From: Rhizobium sp. BK196
Lineage (GTDB): Bacteria > Pseudomonadota > Alphaproteobacteria > Rhizobiales > Rhizobiaceae
Assembly (NCBI RefSeq): GCF_014193255.1
Contig: NZ_JACHZB010000007.1
Location: 248,001-312,000, forward strand
Direction of reading: 5' to 3'
DNA: 64,000 nt
Part shown: positions 33,923-42,727 of the stretch, in pieces
Layout of the letters: every line of letters starts with the position of its first letter
Position numbering within the stretch: position 1 is the stretch's first letter
Translations under genes and position numbers: made by a program
Notes under the pieces: model-generated
What the model saw: only the letters and a program-made list of their open reading frames with translations
What the model was told of the DNA's origin: nothing
The model's database searches: none

Positions 33923-35725
33923 CTATTTGGCGGCTGCCAGCACATCCTCGTTGGCTGCATCGAATTGCAGGCGGGCGAGCTTCGCATAGATGCCGCCGTG
34001 ACGGATCAGGCTCTGATGTGTGCCTTCCTCGACGACACGGCCCTGATCCATGACGAGAATGCGGTCGGCCTTGAGAACAGTGGCGAGGCGGTGAGCGATG
34101 ACAACAGTAGTGCGGCCATGCATAAGCCCGTCAAGCGCCCTCTGCACAAGCGTTTCGCTCTCGGCGTCAAGAGCCGAGGTCGCTTCGTCCAGAAGCAGGA
34201 TGGGCGCGTTTTTCATGATCGCGCGGGCAATGGCGATGCGCTGGCGCTGGCCACCGGATAGGGTTACGCCCCGTTCACCGACTTGGGTATCGTAGCCCCT
34301 GTCCAGCCGGTTGATGAATTCATCGGCCTGGGCCGCGATCGCGGCGGTGCGTACCTGCTCGCGCGTGGCGCCTTGAATACCGAAAGCGATGTTGTCGTGG
34401 ATCGAAGCGGCGAAGATGGTGACATCCTGCGGCACGATAGCAATGCGCTGCCGCAAGGCGTCCGGGTCTGCCTGGCGGGCGTCGATACCGTCGACCTTCA
34501 CGCTACCCTGTTGCGGATCGTAGAAGCGCAGCAGCAGCGAGAAGACCGTGCTCTTGCCGGCGCCTGATGCACCGACGATCGCGACCGTTTCTCCCGGCAG
34601 CACCGTGAAATCCAGTCCGTGCAGGGCCGACTTGCCTGGGCGAGACGGATAGGCGAAGTGCACGCCGTCGAATTGCACGCGGCCTTGGGCGGGCGAGGGG
34701 AGAGCTTGCGGGTTTTCGGGGGCGGCGATCGGCGAGACTTCGTCGAGAAGCTCGGTCAGGCGGTCAGCGGCACCGGCAGCCTGCGAAAGCTCGCCCCAGA
34801 CTTCCGAGAGCGCACCGAGCGAGCCGGCTGCAATGACTGCATAGAGCAGGAACTGGCCGAGCGTGCCGGCCGAAAGCGTGCCGGCAAGGACACTATGAGC
34901 GCCAAACCAGAGAACGGCGACCACGCTGCCGAAGATCAGGGTGATGGCGATGCCCGTCAGCAGCGCTCGGGAAGAGACGGCGGAACGTGCGGCCCGATAG
35001 GCGGATTCGACGGCCGAGCCGTAGCGGTCTGCCGCAGCGGTCTCGGCGTTGAAAGCCTGCACGGTGCGGCTTGCAGCGATCGTCTCATTAGCGAAGGCGG
35101 AAGCCTCTGCCAGTGTATCCTGCGCTGCTCGGGAACGCTTGCGCACCGAGCGGCCGCCGGCGACAAGCGGAAAAACAATGATCGGGATTGCGACAATGAC
35201 AAGGCTCGAAAGTCTTGGCGAGGTCACGATCATCATGCCGAGCGCGCCGATACAGAGGATCAGGTTGCGAAGCGCCACGGAAGCGGTGGCGCCGACGGCC
35301 GATTTGATTTGCGTGGTGTCGGCCGTCAGTCGCGAGACGATCTCGCCGGACTGGTTGACGTCGAAGAAGGAGGGCGACAGCCGTGTGACATGCGAGAAGA
35401 CATCGCGGCGCAGGTCCGAAACGATGCGCTCGCCGATGGTGATGACGAAATAGTAGCGGAGTGCACTGGCGACGGCGAGCACGATGGCCATGACCATCAG
35501 CATGGCAAAGTAGCTGTTGATGAAGGTACCGTCGGCCTGGGTAAAGCCGTGATCGATCATGCGCCGCACGGCAAGCGGTATGGCAAGCGATGTGACGGCG
35601 GCGAGCGCCAGCGAAATCAGAGCACCGGCCACCATGCCACGGTAGCGTGCCACATAAGGTGTCAACCTGCCGAGCGGCTTCAGCGAACGCGACTTCTTCT
35701 CCCCAAGTTCTGCCTGCTCTGCCAA
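33923..35725 (-). CDS. ABC exporter, fused permease and ATPase (MsbA-like)
   Basis: 600 residues from a TTG start at 35725, chosen because GGAG lies 5 bases upstream and no ATG fits; the frame is open to 35806. Six membrane spans in the first 320 residues (ABC_membrane domain) are followed by the ATPase with Walker A VGASGAGKST, signature LSGGQRQRIA, Walker B ILLLDEATSALD and the switch His in VIAHRLA. It acts as a homodimer exporting lipids or drugs. The nearest relatives in rhizobia are annotated as multidrug or lipid exporters; the substrate is not known. rpmE is divergent. Confidence 0.92.
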   Translation of the reverse strand: MAEQAELGEKKSRSLKPLGRLTPYVARYRGMVAGALISLALAAVTSLAIPLAVRRMIDHGFTQADGTFINSYFAMLMVMAIVLAVASALRYYFVITIGERIVSDLRRDVFSHVTRLSPSFFDVNQSGEIVSRLTADTTQIKSAVGATASVALRNLILCIGALGMMIVTSPRLSSLVIVAIPIIVFPLVAGGRSVRKRSRAAQDTLAEASAFANETIAASRTVQAFNAETAAADRYGSAVESAYRAARSAVSSRALLTGIAITLIFGSVVAVLWFGAHSVLAGTLSAGTLGQFLLYAVIAAGSLGALSEVWGELSQAAGAADRLTELLDEVSPIAAPENPQALPSPAQGRVQFDGVHFAYPSRPGKSALHGLDFTVLPGETVAIVGASGAGKSTVFSLLLRFYDPQQGSVKVDGIDARQADPDALRQRIAIVPQDVTIFAASIHDNIAFGIQGATREQVRTAAIAAQADEFINRLDRGYDTQVGERGVTLSGGQRQRIAIARAIMKNAPILLLDEATSALDAESETLVQRALDGLMHGRTTVVIAHRLATVLKADRILVMDQGRVVEEGTHQSLIRHGGIYAKLARLQFDAANEDVLAAAK

Positions 35726-35919
35726 ATTGTCTCCGATCGCCCTCAAAGACCGCGTATTGCGGCTTCGTTGGCCCTTGTTATCCCGGCGCCCTTGATGTAT
35801 AGGCACCGCATTCTAATGGAAAGCCGTAGCCTTCACGACTGCGGCTTCATTTATTCAATCGGTTCTTCCGCCGCAACTGTCTGCGGCAAATTGGACCTCG
35901 GCATCGCAGGAAGATTGTC

Positions 35920-36141
35920 ATGAAGGAAGGCATCCATCCCGACTACCACACCATCAAGGTAGTCATGACCGATGGCACCGAGTACGAAACCCGCTCGACC
36001 TGGGGTTCGGAAGGCGCTGTCATGAACCTCGAAATCGACTCCAAGTCGCACCCGGCCTGGACCGGCGGTAACCAGCAGCTGATGGACCGCGGCGGCCGTG
36101 TTTCGAAGTTCAACAAGCGTTTCAGTGGCCTCGGCCTCTAA
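35920..36141 (+). CDS. rpmE: 50S ribosomal protein L31 (cysteine-free type)
   Basis: 73 residues, typical alphaproteobacterial L31: MKEGIHPDYHTIKVVMTDG, STWGSEG, LEIDSKSHPAWTGG and RGGRVSKFNKRFSG. The CxxC zinc pair of classical L31 is absent. The role is at the subunit bridge of the ribosome. It has its own terminator at 36171. Confidence 0.97.
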   Translation: MKEGIHPDYHTIKVVMTDGTEYETRSTWGSEGAVMNLEIDSKSHPAWTGGNQQLMDRGGRVSKFNKRFSGLGL

Positions 36142-36170
36142 TTCGCTTCCGCTCGGCGGAATTCGCAAAA

Positions 36171-36197
36171 GCCCGGTTTCAAGCCGGGCTTTTTTGT
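36171..36197 (+). terminator. rpmE terminator
   Basis: AGCCCGG and CCGGGCT form a 7-bp stem with a 7-base loop, followed by TTTTTG, 29 bases after the rpmE stop. Confidence 0.9.
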
Positions 36198-36227
36198 GTT
36201 TCATGACTGTAGCGTCGAGCAAACAAA

Positions 36228-36257
36228 AAACCGGCCGCGTTGCCGCAGCCGGTTTTC
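36228..36257 (-). terminator. DUF1465 gene terminator
   Basis: AAAACCGGC pairs with GCCGGTTTT; read on the minus strand the stem is followed by a T-run. It lies 22 bases downstream of the DUF1465 stop, tail to tail with the rpmE terminator. Confidence 0.85.
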
Positions 36258-36279
36258 AACGAAACTCTATGATGCCGGA

Positions 36280-36795
36280 TCAGTTGTTGCCGAAGGCCGT
36301 CTGCAGCAGGGAAAGCTGAGCCTGGACACTGTTCTGATTGTCCGGAACGATCGCAGCTTCTGCGGGGCGATAGATTTCGCGGTCAAGCAAGGCGATACGG
36401 TTCTGCAGGCGAAGCGACCGCTCTACGAGGTCGCGGAAGGATTCTGGCAGGTCGCCCCAGCCCGGAGCGTTGCGGTCGACGTTGAAGCCGTCGAGCCGAA
36501 CCTTGTTCTTCTCAGCCAGAACCTGATCGCGGGACATTTCGCCGTTGTTGACGGCACGCTGCAGGAGCAGCCAGGAAGCCATCTGCATGAGACGGGTGGT
36601 CAGGCGCATCGATTCAGCCGCGTAAAGGACCGAGGCCATGCGCGGCAGCACCTTGGAGGCTGCGCGGCCTTGGCCGTCGAGGTAGGATGCGGTTTCCTCA
36701 ACCAGCGACATGCCCTCTGCATACAGCGTCTTGAACTGTGAGGATGCGGCAGCGCGCCCTGCAAAACTGATCGTGTTCAATCCAAGTTCCGACAT
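36280..36795 (-). CDS. DUF1465 family protein
   Basis: 171 residues, largely alpha-helical. It matches the DUF1465 family restricted to Alphaproteobacteria: FKTLYAEGMSLVEETASYLDG, then SVLYAAESMRLTTRLMQMAS, WLLLQRAVNNGEMS and FRDLVERSLRLQNRIALLD. No catalytic motif is evident, and the function is not known to me. It is transcribed alone and ends in its own terminator. Confidence 0.88.
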   Translation of the reverse strand: MSELGLNTISFAGRAAASSQFKTLYAEGMSLVEETASYLDGQGRAASKVLPRMASVLYAAESMRLTTRLMQMASWLLLQRAVNNGEMSRDQVLAEKNKVRLDGFNVDRNAPGWGDLPESFRDLVERSLRLQNRIALLDREIYRPAEAAIVPDNQNSVQAQLSLLQTAFGNN

Positions 36796-37168
36796 CTAAA
36801 GAATCCCTGTTGCACGCATCTACTATCAGGTAACGCCGGTTTCCGCGGAAAAGTTTCCAAGGCCGGTCTTTATGACTTCAAGATGGTATCTTTAGCCTAG
36901 ATGCGCAAGCCGTTTCTTAAGAAAAGGTTAATCTCCACAGTTTCGTGGAAAGATCCAAGGCAGCGCAAAAAGAAGAGCCGCAAAGGCGGCTCTCAAGGTA
37001 AAACAGGGAGAAAAATCAGACCAATTCACCGCTTGGAAAACTGTCTGAGGTCCAGAAGAATCCGAACGGCACGAGTAATATCTTATAAAGCTTAATTTTT
37101 TATTAACGCCGTCCCAATTTAAGACTTGTGACAAGTAATTTCGAAGCAATATTTGCTCGTTCACAGTC
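36796..37168. other. intergenic region with a minus-strand terminator
   Basis: 373 bases without a gene I can support; ORFs here are short and unlike known families. It is AT-rich near 37085-37130. It contains a clear minus-strand terminator at 36964-36993 (AGAGCCGC and GCGGCTCT, loop AAAG, then TTCTTTTTG on the minus strand). That is about 175 bases past the DUF1192 stop, so it may end a long 3' UTR or a separate small RNA. Confidence 0.6.
36964..36993 (-). terminator. terminator of DUF1192 transcript or of a small RNA
   Basis: 8-bp GC-rich stem with a 4-base loop and T-rich tail on the minus strand; described with the surrounding intergenic region. Confidence 0.7.
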
Positions 37169-37360
37169 TTATGATCGGAAAAGGCTTTCGGCGGCAATCC
37201 GGCCGGACGCCTTCTTGGTGGCTTCGGCTTCCAGCCGCGCGATCTCAGCCTTCAATAGCTCCACGCGCGCCTTCAGCTCGTCCACCGAAAGCATGGAGAG
37301 ATCGGAGCCGATCTCGTGTGCGGTCTTCTTCTGTGGTCTGTCGTCATCCATGAGGCTCAT
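37169..37360 (-). CDS. DUF1192 family small protein
   Basis: 63 residues, or 60 if the second ATG at 37351 is used. MDDDRPQKKTAHEIGSDLSML is followed by SVDELKARVELLKAEIARLEAE, a short coiled coil; this is the DUF1192 pattern, found in alphaproteobacteria with no assigned function. GGAGGAG precedes the first ATG. A RIME-like repeat begins 20 bases upstream. Confidence 0.88.
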   Translation of the reverse strand: MSLMDDDRPQKKTAHEIGSDLSMLSVDELKARVELLKAEIARLEAEATKKASGRIAAESLFRS

Positions 37361-37380
37361 TGTCGCTCCTCCTTTAAACC

Positions 37381-37474
37381 GTGTCGTGATCTCTCAGATT
37401 CGCTTCCAGACTTTAAGTCTCTGTTTCAGGGCACGTCGCGCAAAACCGCGGCACAGTTTGCGCGACACGCTTCA
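37381..37474. repeat. RIME-like mosaic repeat, second type (copy 1)
   Basis: About 90 bp aligning with 62388-62480: both contain TCAGATTCGCTT, a CTTTA-G-CTCT stretch, GCAAAACCGCGG or CAAAACCGCGG and TTTGCGCGACA. It occupies the gap between the DUF1192 start and the MFS end. Confidence 0.7.
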
Positions 37475-37479
37475 GTTCA

Positions 37480-38760
37480 TCACCCGAACTTTACAGCAGG
37501 ATCGCCGCTTTCGGGAGACTTGTTGGAGCCGCGCTCGGCAAGGGACATGCTTTGCGGCGTAAGCGTAGGAGATGTTGCCGTCGGGATCGTCGTATAGGCA
37601 TCGCGGTCGCTTGCCGGAATGGCTGCGCGAATGCGGCTCCTGACGATGGCGTAGCCGGTGATCAGAAGATGGGCGAGCGCCGTCACCAGGAAGAGTGCAT
37701 GCGGGCTGATGACCGACATGACCGGACCACCAATCGTCGGGCCGATGACGGTGCCGATACCGTAGAGAAGCAGCAGGCCGCCCGAAACCTTCACGAAATC
37801 CTCCGATGCCGCAAAGTCGTTCGCATGGGCGACGGCGATCGGATAGAGCGTATTGGCAACGGCACCGTAGAGGATGACGAGGCCGATCAGGAAAGCAGGG
37901 GACGAGGGGTGCAATACGAATATCAGGAGGCCGGCGAGCGCTGCAATGGCCGACATGGCCGCCAGCACATAACGGCGGTCGATGCGGTCGGAAAGTCGCC
38001 CGGCCGGAAGCTGCATTATCGCGCCAGCAAAGATGGTAGCACTCATCATTACCGCAATCGAAGTATCGGAGAGGCCGGCACCCGCGCCGAAGACGGCGCC
38101 GAGCGTACCATAGGCGCCGTTGGCGATGCCGACGAGCAGAATGCCGAGGCAGGAGACGGGCGAATTGCGATAGAGTGCAGGCAGATCGAGTTTCACCGCC
38201 TTCAGCGGCTGTGGCGAGGCGGCGGTCGAGAGCGTCGTCGGCAGCATGGCGATGCAGTAGAAGATACCGCAGATCATGAAGAGCACCGGCGTGCGCACGT
38301 CTTCCAGCGGGATCATCAACTGACCGCCCACGACGCCGAGCAGCGTGATGCCGATATAGAGCGAAAAGATCGCACCGCGGCTTTCATTGTTCGCCCGTTC
38401 GTTCAGCCAGCTTTCGATGATCATCGAGGTGCCTGCGGTTGAGAAGCCGGTGACGGCGCGCAGGATGACCCACCAGACCGGGTCAATGACGATGCCGCTC
38501 ACGAGCGCGATGATGGCGATAATCGCGATGAAGCCGGAGAAGGCGCGCACATGGCCGACGCGGCGCACGATCTTCGGGGCAACGAGGCAGCCGATGACGA
38601 AGCCCGCGGCCCAAGACGTGCCGAGCAAGCCGAGTGTGGTCGTTGCATAACCTTCGAGATTTCCGCGCACGGGAAGCAGAATGCCCTGCAATCCGTTGCC
38701 CATGAAAAGGAAAAGCGTGCCAAAGAGCAGCGCAGCGACGGACAGCAGATTTCTTGTCAT
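37480..38760 (-). CDS. MFS transporter (YcaD-like)
   Basis: 426 residues with 12 predicted membrane spans. The N-terminus LFGTLFLFMGNGLQGILLPVR, the loop SWAAGFVIGCLVAPKIVRRVG and the second-half AIMQLPAGRLSDRIDRR match the YcaD/YfkF type of the major facilitator superfamily, whose substrates are mostly unknown. The hydrophilic C-terminus is about 45 residues. It stands as a single gene. Confidence 0.88.
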   Translation of the reverse strand: MTRNLLSVAALLFGTLFLFMGNGLQGILLPVRGNLEGYATTTLGLLGTSWAAGFVIGCLVAPKIVRRVGHVRAFSGFIAIIAIIALVSGIVIDPVWWVILRAVTGFSTAGTSMIIESWLNERANNESRGAIFSLYIGITLLGVVGGQLMIPLEDVRTPVLFMICGIFYCIAMLPTTLSTAASPQPLKAVKLDLPALYRNSPVSCLGILLVGIANGAYGTLGAVFGAGAGLSDTSIAVMMSATIFAGAIMQLPAGRLSDRIDRRYVLAAMSAIAALAGLLIFVLHPSSPAFLIGLVILYGAVANTLYPIAVAHANDFAASEDFVKVSGGLLLLYGIGTVIGPTIGGPVMSVISPHALFLVTALAHLLITGYAIVRSRIRAAIPASDRDAYTTIPTATSPTLTPQSMSLAERGSNKSPESGDPAVKFG

Positions 38761-38934
38761 ATCCCCAGACTCGGCGTGTTCGCTTTGAAAAGGACATAAG
38801 GCGAGACCTGTATCTGCCTAGTCCATAAGAATGTTGATTGTGTCCCGGAATGCCTTTACGGCGAGTAGATATTCTTTGTTCGCGTGAAAAAATGTCCGTC
38901 CTGTGACATTCTGCTAAATGGAAAAAATAAAGCC

Positions 38935-39099
38935 ATGACAAAGCTGATAGCGTTGCTGCTCATCCTTGCCATGGCAATCCAGGTCATTAAGCCGCTCGGC
39001 TATCCAGGGCTGCGCCGCCGGATGGATTTCTGGAAGATCGCGCTGATTGCCTTTGCCATCTGGGCGGTGGCGCTGCTGGCGCGCGACTTTGTAGTATGA
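38935..39099 (+). CDS. small membrane protein, hypothetical
   Basis: 54 residues with two membrane spans (LIALLLILAMAIQVI and WKIALIAFAIWAVALLA) separated by a basic loop (PLGYPGLRRRMDF). The loop on the charged side suggests both ends are periplasmic. I do not recognise the family. The start at 38935 removes a non-hydrophobic extension from 38884. Convergent with the PhzF gene. Confidence 0.65.
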   Translation: MTKLIALLLILAMAIQVIKPLGYPGLRRRMDFWKIALIAFAIWAVALLARDFVV

Positions 39100-39108
39100 T
39101 GCCTGCAT

Positions 39109-40029
39109 TCAGTCCCGTAGGATGATTTCGCCCTTCATAACGGGCACGCAACTTCCCGAGATCGTTACGTCGGTGACGACGCCTGCTTTCTTGACGATAT
39201 CGAGCTCAATGATGCTGCGTCGGCCCATTTCGACGCCCTGTTCGATCGTTATATGCTGCCGGATGTCCGCCTCCGGCAGCAGCGAAACGAGATAGGCGGA
39301 AAGAGCGGCCGATGCGCTGCCGGTCGCGGGATCCTCGATGACGTTGTCCAGCGGCGCGAACATGCGGGCGCGGATCTTCCACGGCGTAGCGGCGGGTCGG
39401 ACGTAGAGGAACAGGGAAAAATCATGGCTGCCGGTCGTGGTCTTGGCCGCCGCCTGAAAGCCATTGATATTCGGGCTTGCCGCAGCGAGGGCCTCAAGGC
39501 TTTCGAGTTCTGCGACGGCGAAGTTCAGACCGACCGATGCAAAGACTGGGGCATGGGTGTTTTTGCGGATTGAGGCAAGATCGATGGACACGCAGTTTGC
39601 AATGACCGCTTCGGGTATCGTCTCTCCTATTTCAAGCGGCCGTGGAGCACGGATGGCTGCAGCGGTGACACGGCCTTCGTTGCGCTGCAAGGCCACTTCC
39701 ACGAGACCGGCCTTCTCCTCGAACCGCAGCGTATCGCCGATGGGGCGGCCGAAGATTTCGCTCTGCCGGCCGAGAACACAGGCGGTGCCGACATTGGGAT
39801 GCCCGGCAAACGGCACTTCCATTGTCGGTGTGAAGATGCGCACTCTTGCCGTGTTTTCGGGCTTCTCCGGCGGCAGCACGAAAGTAACTTCGGAATAGCC
39901 GAATTCGGCAGCGATCTCCTGCATTGTCGCGTTGCTGAGGCCCCTTGCGTCGGGCATGACCGCAAGCGGGTTGCCCTGGAAGCGGGTTGAGGTGAAGACG
40001 TCGACGGTGATGTAAGAGAGGCTGTTCAT
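39109..40029 (-). CDS. PhzF-family isomerase/epimerase-like protein
   Basis: 306 residues from the ATG at 40029 (MNSLSYITVDVF). The family shows two alpha/beta barrel halves; motifs here are FTSTRFQGNPLAV, the catalytic Glu in FGYSEVTFVLPP, FAGHPNVGTACVLG and DPATGSASAALSAYL. PhzF isomerises a phenazine precursor, but most members in non-producers have unknown substrates, and no phz genes are near. It is a single gene. Confidence 0.9.
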   Translation of the reverse strand: MNSLSYITVDVFTSTRFQGNPLAVMPDARGLSNATMQEIAAEFGYSEVTFVLPPEKPENTARVRIFTPTMEVPFAGHPNVGTACVLGRQSEIFGRPIGDTLRFEEKAGLVEVALQRNEGRVTAAAIRAPRPLEIGETIPEAVIANCVSIDLASIRKNTHAPVFASVGLNFAVAELESLEALAAASPNINGFQAAAKTTTGSHDFSLFLYVRPAATPWKIRARMFAPLDNVIEDPATGSASAALSAYLVSLLPEADIRQHITIEQGVEMGRRSIIELDIVKKAGVVTDVTISGSCVPVMKGEIILRD

Positions 40030-40139
40030 GGCGGCTCCGATGGTTGAGATGCCATGATTAGCGAGGCCGACGGTTGCGGCGAACAATTATCTTGTCGCCA
40101 TGACAAATCGCGGTGGCGATACGCAGGCACAAAATAAAA

Positions 40140-40165
40140 CAGGCGGCGAAGATGCTCGCCGCCTG
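40140..40165 (-). terminator. fba terminator
   Basis: CAGGCGGCGA and TCGCCGCCTG form a perfect 10-bp stem; on the minus strand it is followed by TTTTATTTTG. It lies 26 bases after the aldolase stop. The plus-strand side also ends in GTTTTTCT, so it could act in both directions. Confidence 0.9.
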
Positions 40166-40191
40166 CGTGTTTTTCTCGATGCTCAAGAAGC

Positions 40192-41217
40192 TTATGCAGC
40201 TTTTTCGAGCTCAGCCTTCCAATTGCCCTTGGCGGCGAGGCTGTTCATCTCAGCGCGGTGCGTGAACTCGCGCTGGCCGGCGGCGACGTTTTCCTGCTTG
40301 CCATTCCAGGTCTTGAGCGCACTGTCCTGCAGGGCGCGGCCATAGGAGAAGGTGACGAGCCAGGGCAGATCGTAGCCCGAATTGATCGCGGAGAGATGCG
40401 CGGTTGCTTCTTCCGTGGTCTGGCCGCCGGAGAGGAAGGCGATACCCGGAACTGCTGACGGGACCGTGTGCTTCAGTACCCGCACGGTGCGCTCGGCAAC
40501 TTCAGCGACGGAAGCCTTGCGCGCATTCTTCCCGTCGATGACCATGTTCGGCTTGAGGATCATGCCTTCGAGGCTGACACGTGCTTCGGCCAGTTCCTCG
40601 AAGACGATGCGCAGCGTGGATTCGGTCACTTCGGCGCAGCGGTCGATATTGTGGTCGCCCGGCTTGCCGTCCATAAGGCACTCCGGCTCGACGATCGGGA
40701 CGATCCTAGCTTCCTGGCAGAGCGCTGCATAACGGGCCAGCGCCTGAGCGTTCGCACGTACGGAACCGCGGGTCGGCAGGGTCTCAGAGATAGCGATCAC
40801 ACCGCGCCACTTGGCGAAACGGGCGCCGGCTTCGTGATATTTGGCAAGGCGGTCTGCGAGGCCGTCGAGGCCTTCAGTGATGGTTTCGCCAGGGAACTTG
40901 GCCATCGGTTTGGCGCCGATATCCACCTTGATGCCCGGAATGCTGTCGGCGGCCTTGATAATGTCGACGAAAGGCGTGCCGTCGGCGGCCTTCTGAAACA
41001 GGGTTTCCTCGTAAAGGATGACACCGGAAATGTACTTCTTCATTGCGTCTTCCGAGCGGAAGAGCATCTCGCGATAATCGCGGCGGCTGGTTTCGGTCGA
41101 TTCAAGATTGATCGTATCGAAACGCTTCTTGATGGTGGAGGTCGATTCGTCGGCTGCAAGCAGGCCCCGACCGCCAGCAACCATCTTCACTGCAATGTCT
41201 TCCAGTCGTTCGCTCAT
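40192..41217 (-). CDS. class I fructose-bisphosphate aldolase
   Basis: 341 residues, full length for the class I enzyme, which uses a Schiff-base Lys and no metal. Motifs are GRGLLAADESTSTIKKRF (residues about 17-34), GVIAISETLP, IVPIVEPECLMDG, LEGMILKPNMV with the Schiff-base Lys, and FLSGGQTTEEAT. It splits fructose-1,6-bisphosphate in glycolysis or condenses trioses in gluconeogenesis. It is the last of a same-strand central-carbon block (tkt, gap, pgk), with its own terminator. Confidence 0.96.
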   Translation of the reverse strand: MSERLEDIAVKMVAGGRGLLAADESTSTIKKRFDTINLESTETSRRDYREMLFRSEDAMKKYISGVILYEETLFQKAADGTPFVDIIKAADSIPGIKVDIGAKPMAKFPGETITEGLDGLADRLAKYHEAGARFAKWRGVIAISETLPTRGSVRANAQALARYAALCQEARIVPIVEPECLMDGKPGDHNIDRCAEVTESTLRIVFEELAEARVSLEGMILKPNMVIDGKNARKASVAEVAERTVRVLKHTVPSAVPGIAFLSGGQTTEEATAHLSAINSGYDLPWLVTFSYGRALQDSALKTWNGKQENVAAGQREFTHRAEMNSLAAKGNWKAELEKAA

Positions 41218-41374
41218 CTCGTTCTCTCCACAATGAAACCCAGCAGAATTGACAATATAGAACTCGGATAACAGAAGTTTATAGGGAGAAAAATGGGAGC
41301 GCTAAGTCATTGAAACGATTGAATTGATTTCAATCGTTTGAAAGTTCGGGAATTTTTTCTCTTTTTGAGGAAAA

Positions 41375-41406
41375 GACCGCGGAAGCGCTAGCCTCCGCGG
41401 TCTATC
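41375..41406 (-). terminator. pgk terminator
   Basis: GACCGCGGA and TCCGCGGTC form a perfect 9-bp stem, followed on the minus strand by TTTTCCTC, about 50 bases after the pgk stop. Confidence 0.85.
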
Positions 41407-41450
41407 CTGCTGGAATATCTGCCTAATCGGCTTACCGATCAGTGGGTGAG

Positions 41451-42647
41451 TTAACGGGAGAGAACGGCCACGCCGGGTAGTTCCTTTCCTTCCATCCATT
41501 CAAGGAAGGCGCCGCCTGCCGTCGAAACATAGGTAAACTCTTCGGCCACGCCGGCATGGTTCAATGCTGAGACCGTATCACCACCGCCCGCGACGGACGT
41601 GAGCTTACCCGCCTCGGTGCGCTCGGCGGCAAATTTCGCGGCGGCAACGGTCGCCGCGTCGAAGGGTTCGATTTCGAACGCGCCGAGCGGACCGTTCCAG
41701 ACAAGCGTAGCGGCGCGTTCGATCCAAGCCTTGACGGCATCGATCGACTTCGGGCCGACATCGAGGACCATGGCATCGTCAGGGATGGCTTCAATCGAGA
41801 CGATCTCATTGGCAGCACCTGCCTTGAACTCGCGGGCGACGACACCGTCTTCAGGCAGAACGATCGCGCAGCCGGCGGTGGCGGCCTCGATCATGATCTG
41901 CTTGGCGGTATCGGCGAGATCATGTTCGCAGAGCGATTTACCGACGTCGGTGCCGCGGGCGGCAATGAAGGTGTTGGCCATGCCACCGCCAATGACGAGC
42001 GCATCGACCTTCTTCACGAGGTTCATCAGGAGATCGATCTTGGTCGAGACCTTGGCGCCTCCGACGATTGCGACAACCGGACGGACCGGCTTGCCGAGGC
42101 CCTTTTCCAGTGCCTCGAGTTCGGCCTGCATCGTGCGCCCCGCATAAGCCGGTAAATGATGGGCAAGACCTTCGGTGGAGGAGTGGGCGCGGTGCGCGGC
42201 CGAAAAGGCGTCGTTCACATAGATATCGCCGTTTGCCGCGAGCGCCTTGGTGAAATCCGGATCGTTCTTTTCCTCGCCCTTGTGGAAGCGGGTGTTTTCC
42301 AGAACGAGGATATCGCCATTGTTCATTTTCGCGACGGCAGAAGCCGCTGCCTCGCCGATGCAGTCGGAAGCCGTCAGCACGGCGTGGTCAAGTACCTGCT
42401 CGACCGAGGGGGCAACCAACGAGAGGGAGAATTCTGGTGAGGGACCGTCCTTCGGGCGGCCGAAATGAGCGAGCAGGATGACCTTGGCGCCCTTTTCTGA
42501 CAGTTCGAGGATCGTCGGCGCAACGCGCTCGATGCGGGTCGTGTCCGTAACCTTGCCGTCCTTGACCGGGACGTTGAGGTCGACGCGAACGAGAACGCGC
42601 TTGCCGGCGATGTCGTTGAGGTCGTCGAGGGTCTTGAAAGCTGCCAT
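41451..42647 (-). CDS. pgk: phosphoglycerate kinase
   Basis: 398 residues from the ATG at 42647 (MAAFKTLDD). Motifs are VLVRVDLNVPVKDG, LLAHFGRPKDG, AHSSTEGLAHHLPAYAG, IVGGAKVSTKIDLL and VAGGGDTVSALNHAG. It transfers phosphate between 1,3-bisphosphoglycerate and ADP. It lies between the K+/H+ antiporter and the aldolase, all on the minus strand, and ends in its own terminator. Confidence 0.97.
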   Translation of the reverse strand: MAAFKTLDDLNDIAGKRVLVRVDLNVPVKDGKVTDTTRIERVAPTILELSEKGAKVILLAHFGRPKDGPSPEFSLSLVAPSVEQVLDHAVLTASDCIGEAAASAVAKMNNGDILVLENTRFHKGEEKNDPDFTKALAANGDIYVNDAFSAAHRAHSSTEGLAHHLPAYAGRTMQAELEALEKGLGKPVRPVVAIVGGAKVSTKIDLLMNLVKKVDALVIGGGMANTFIAARGTDVGKSLCEHDLADTAKQIMIEAATAGCAIVLPEDGVVAREFKAGAANEIVSIEAIPDDAMVLDVGPKSIDAVKAWIERAATLVWNGPLGAFEIEPFDAATVAAAKFAAERTEAGKLTSVAGGGDTVSALNHAGVAEEFTYVSTAGGAFLEWMEGKELPGVAVLSR

Positions 42648-42727
42648 GGAAGGATCCGTTCGTGGTTGCGAAAGTTGCGCCGACCATAGCAAGGATCGGG
42701 GGAGACGCAAGGCAGTCGGCGGCCGTT

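Noticed and set aside
34619..35923. 434-codon open frame on the plus strand
   Set aside because: Antisense to the ABC exporter; no recognisable domain.
39109..40029. phenazine synthesis locus
   Set aside because: Only PhzF is present; the family is widespread without phenazine genes.
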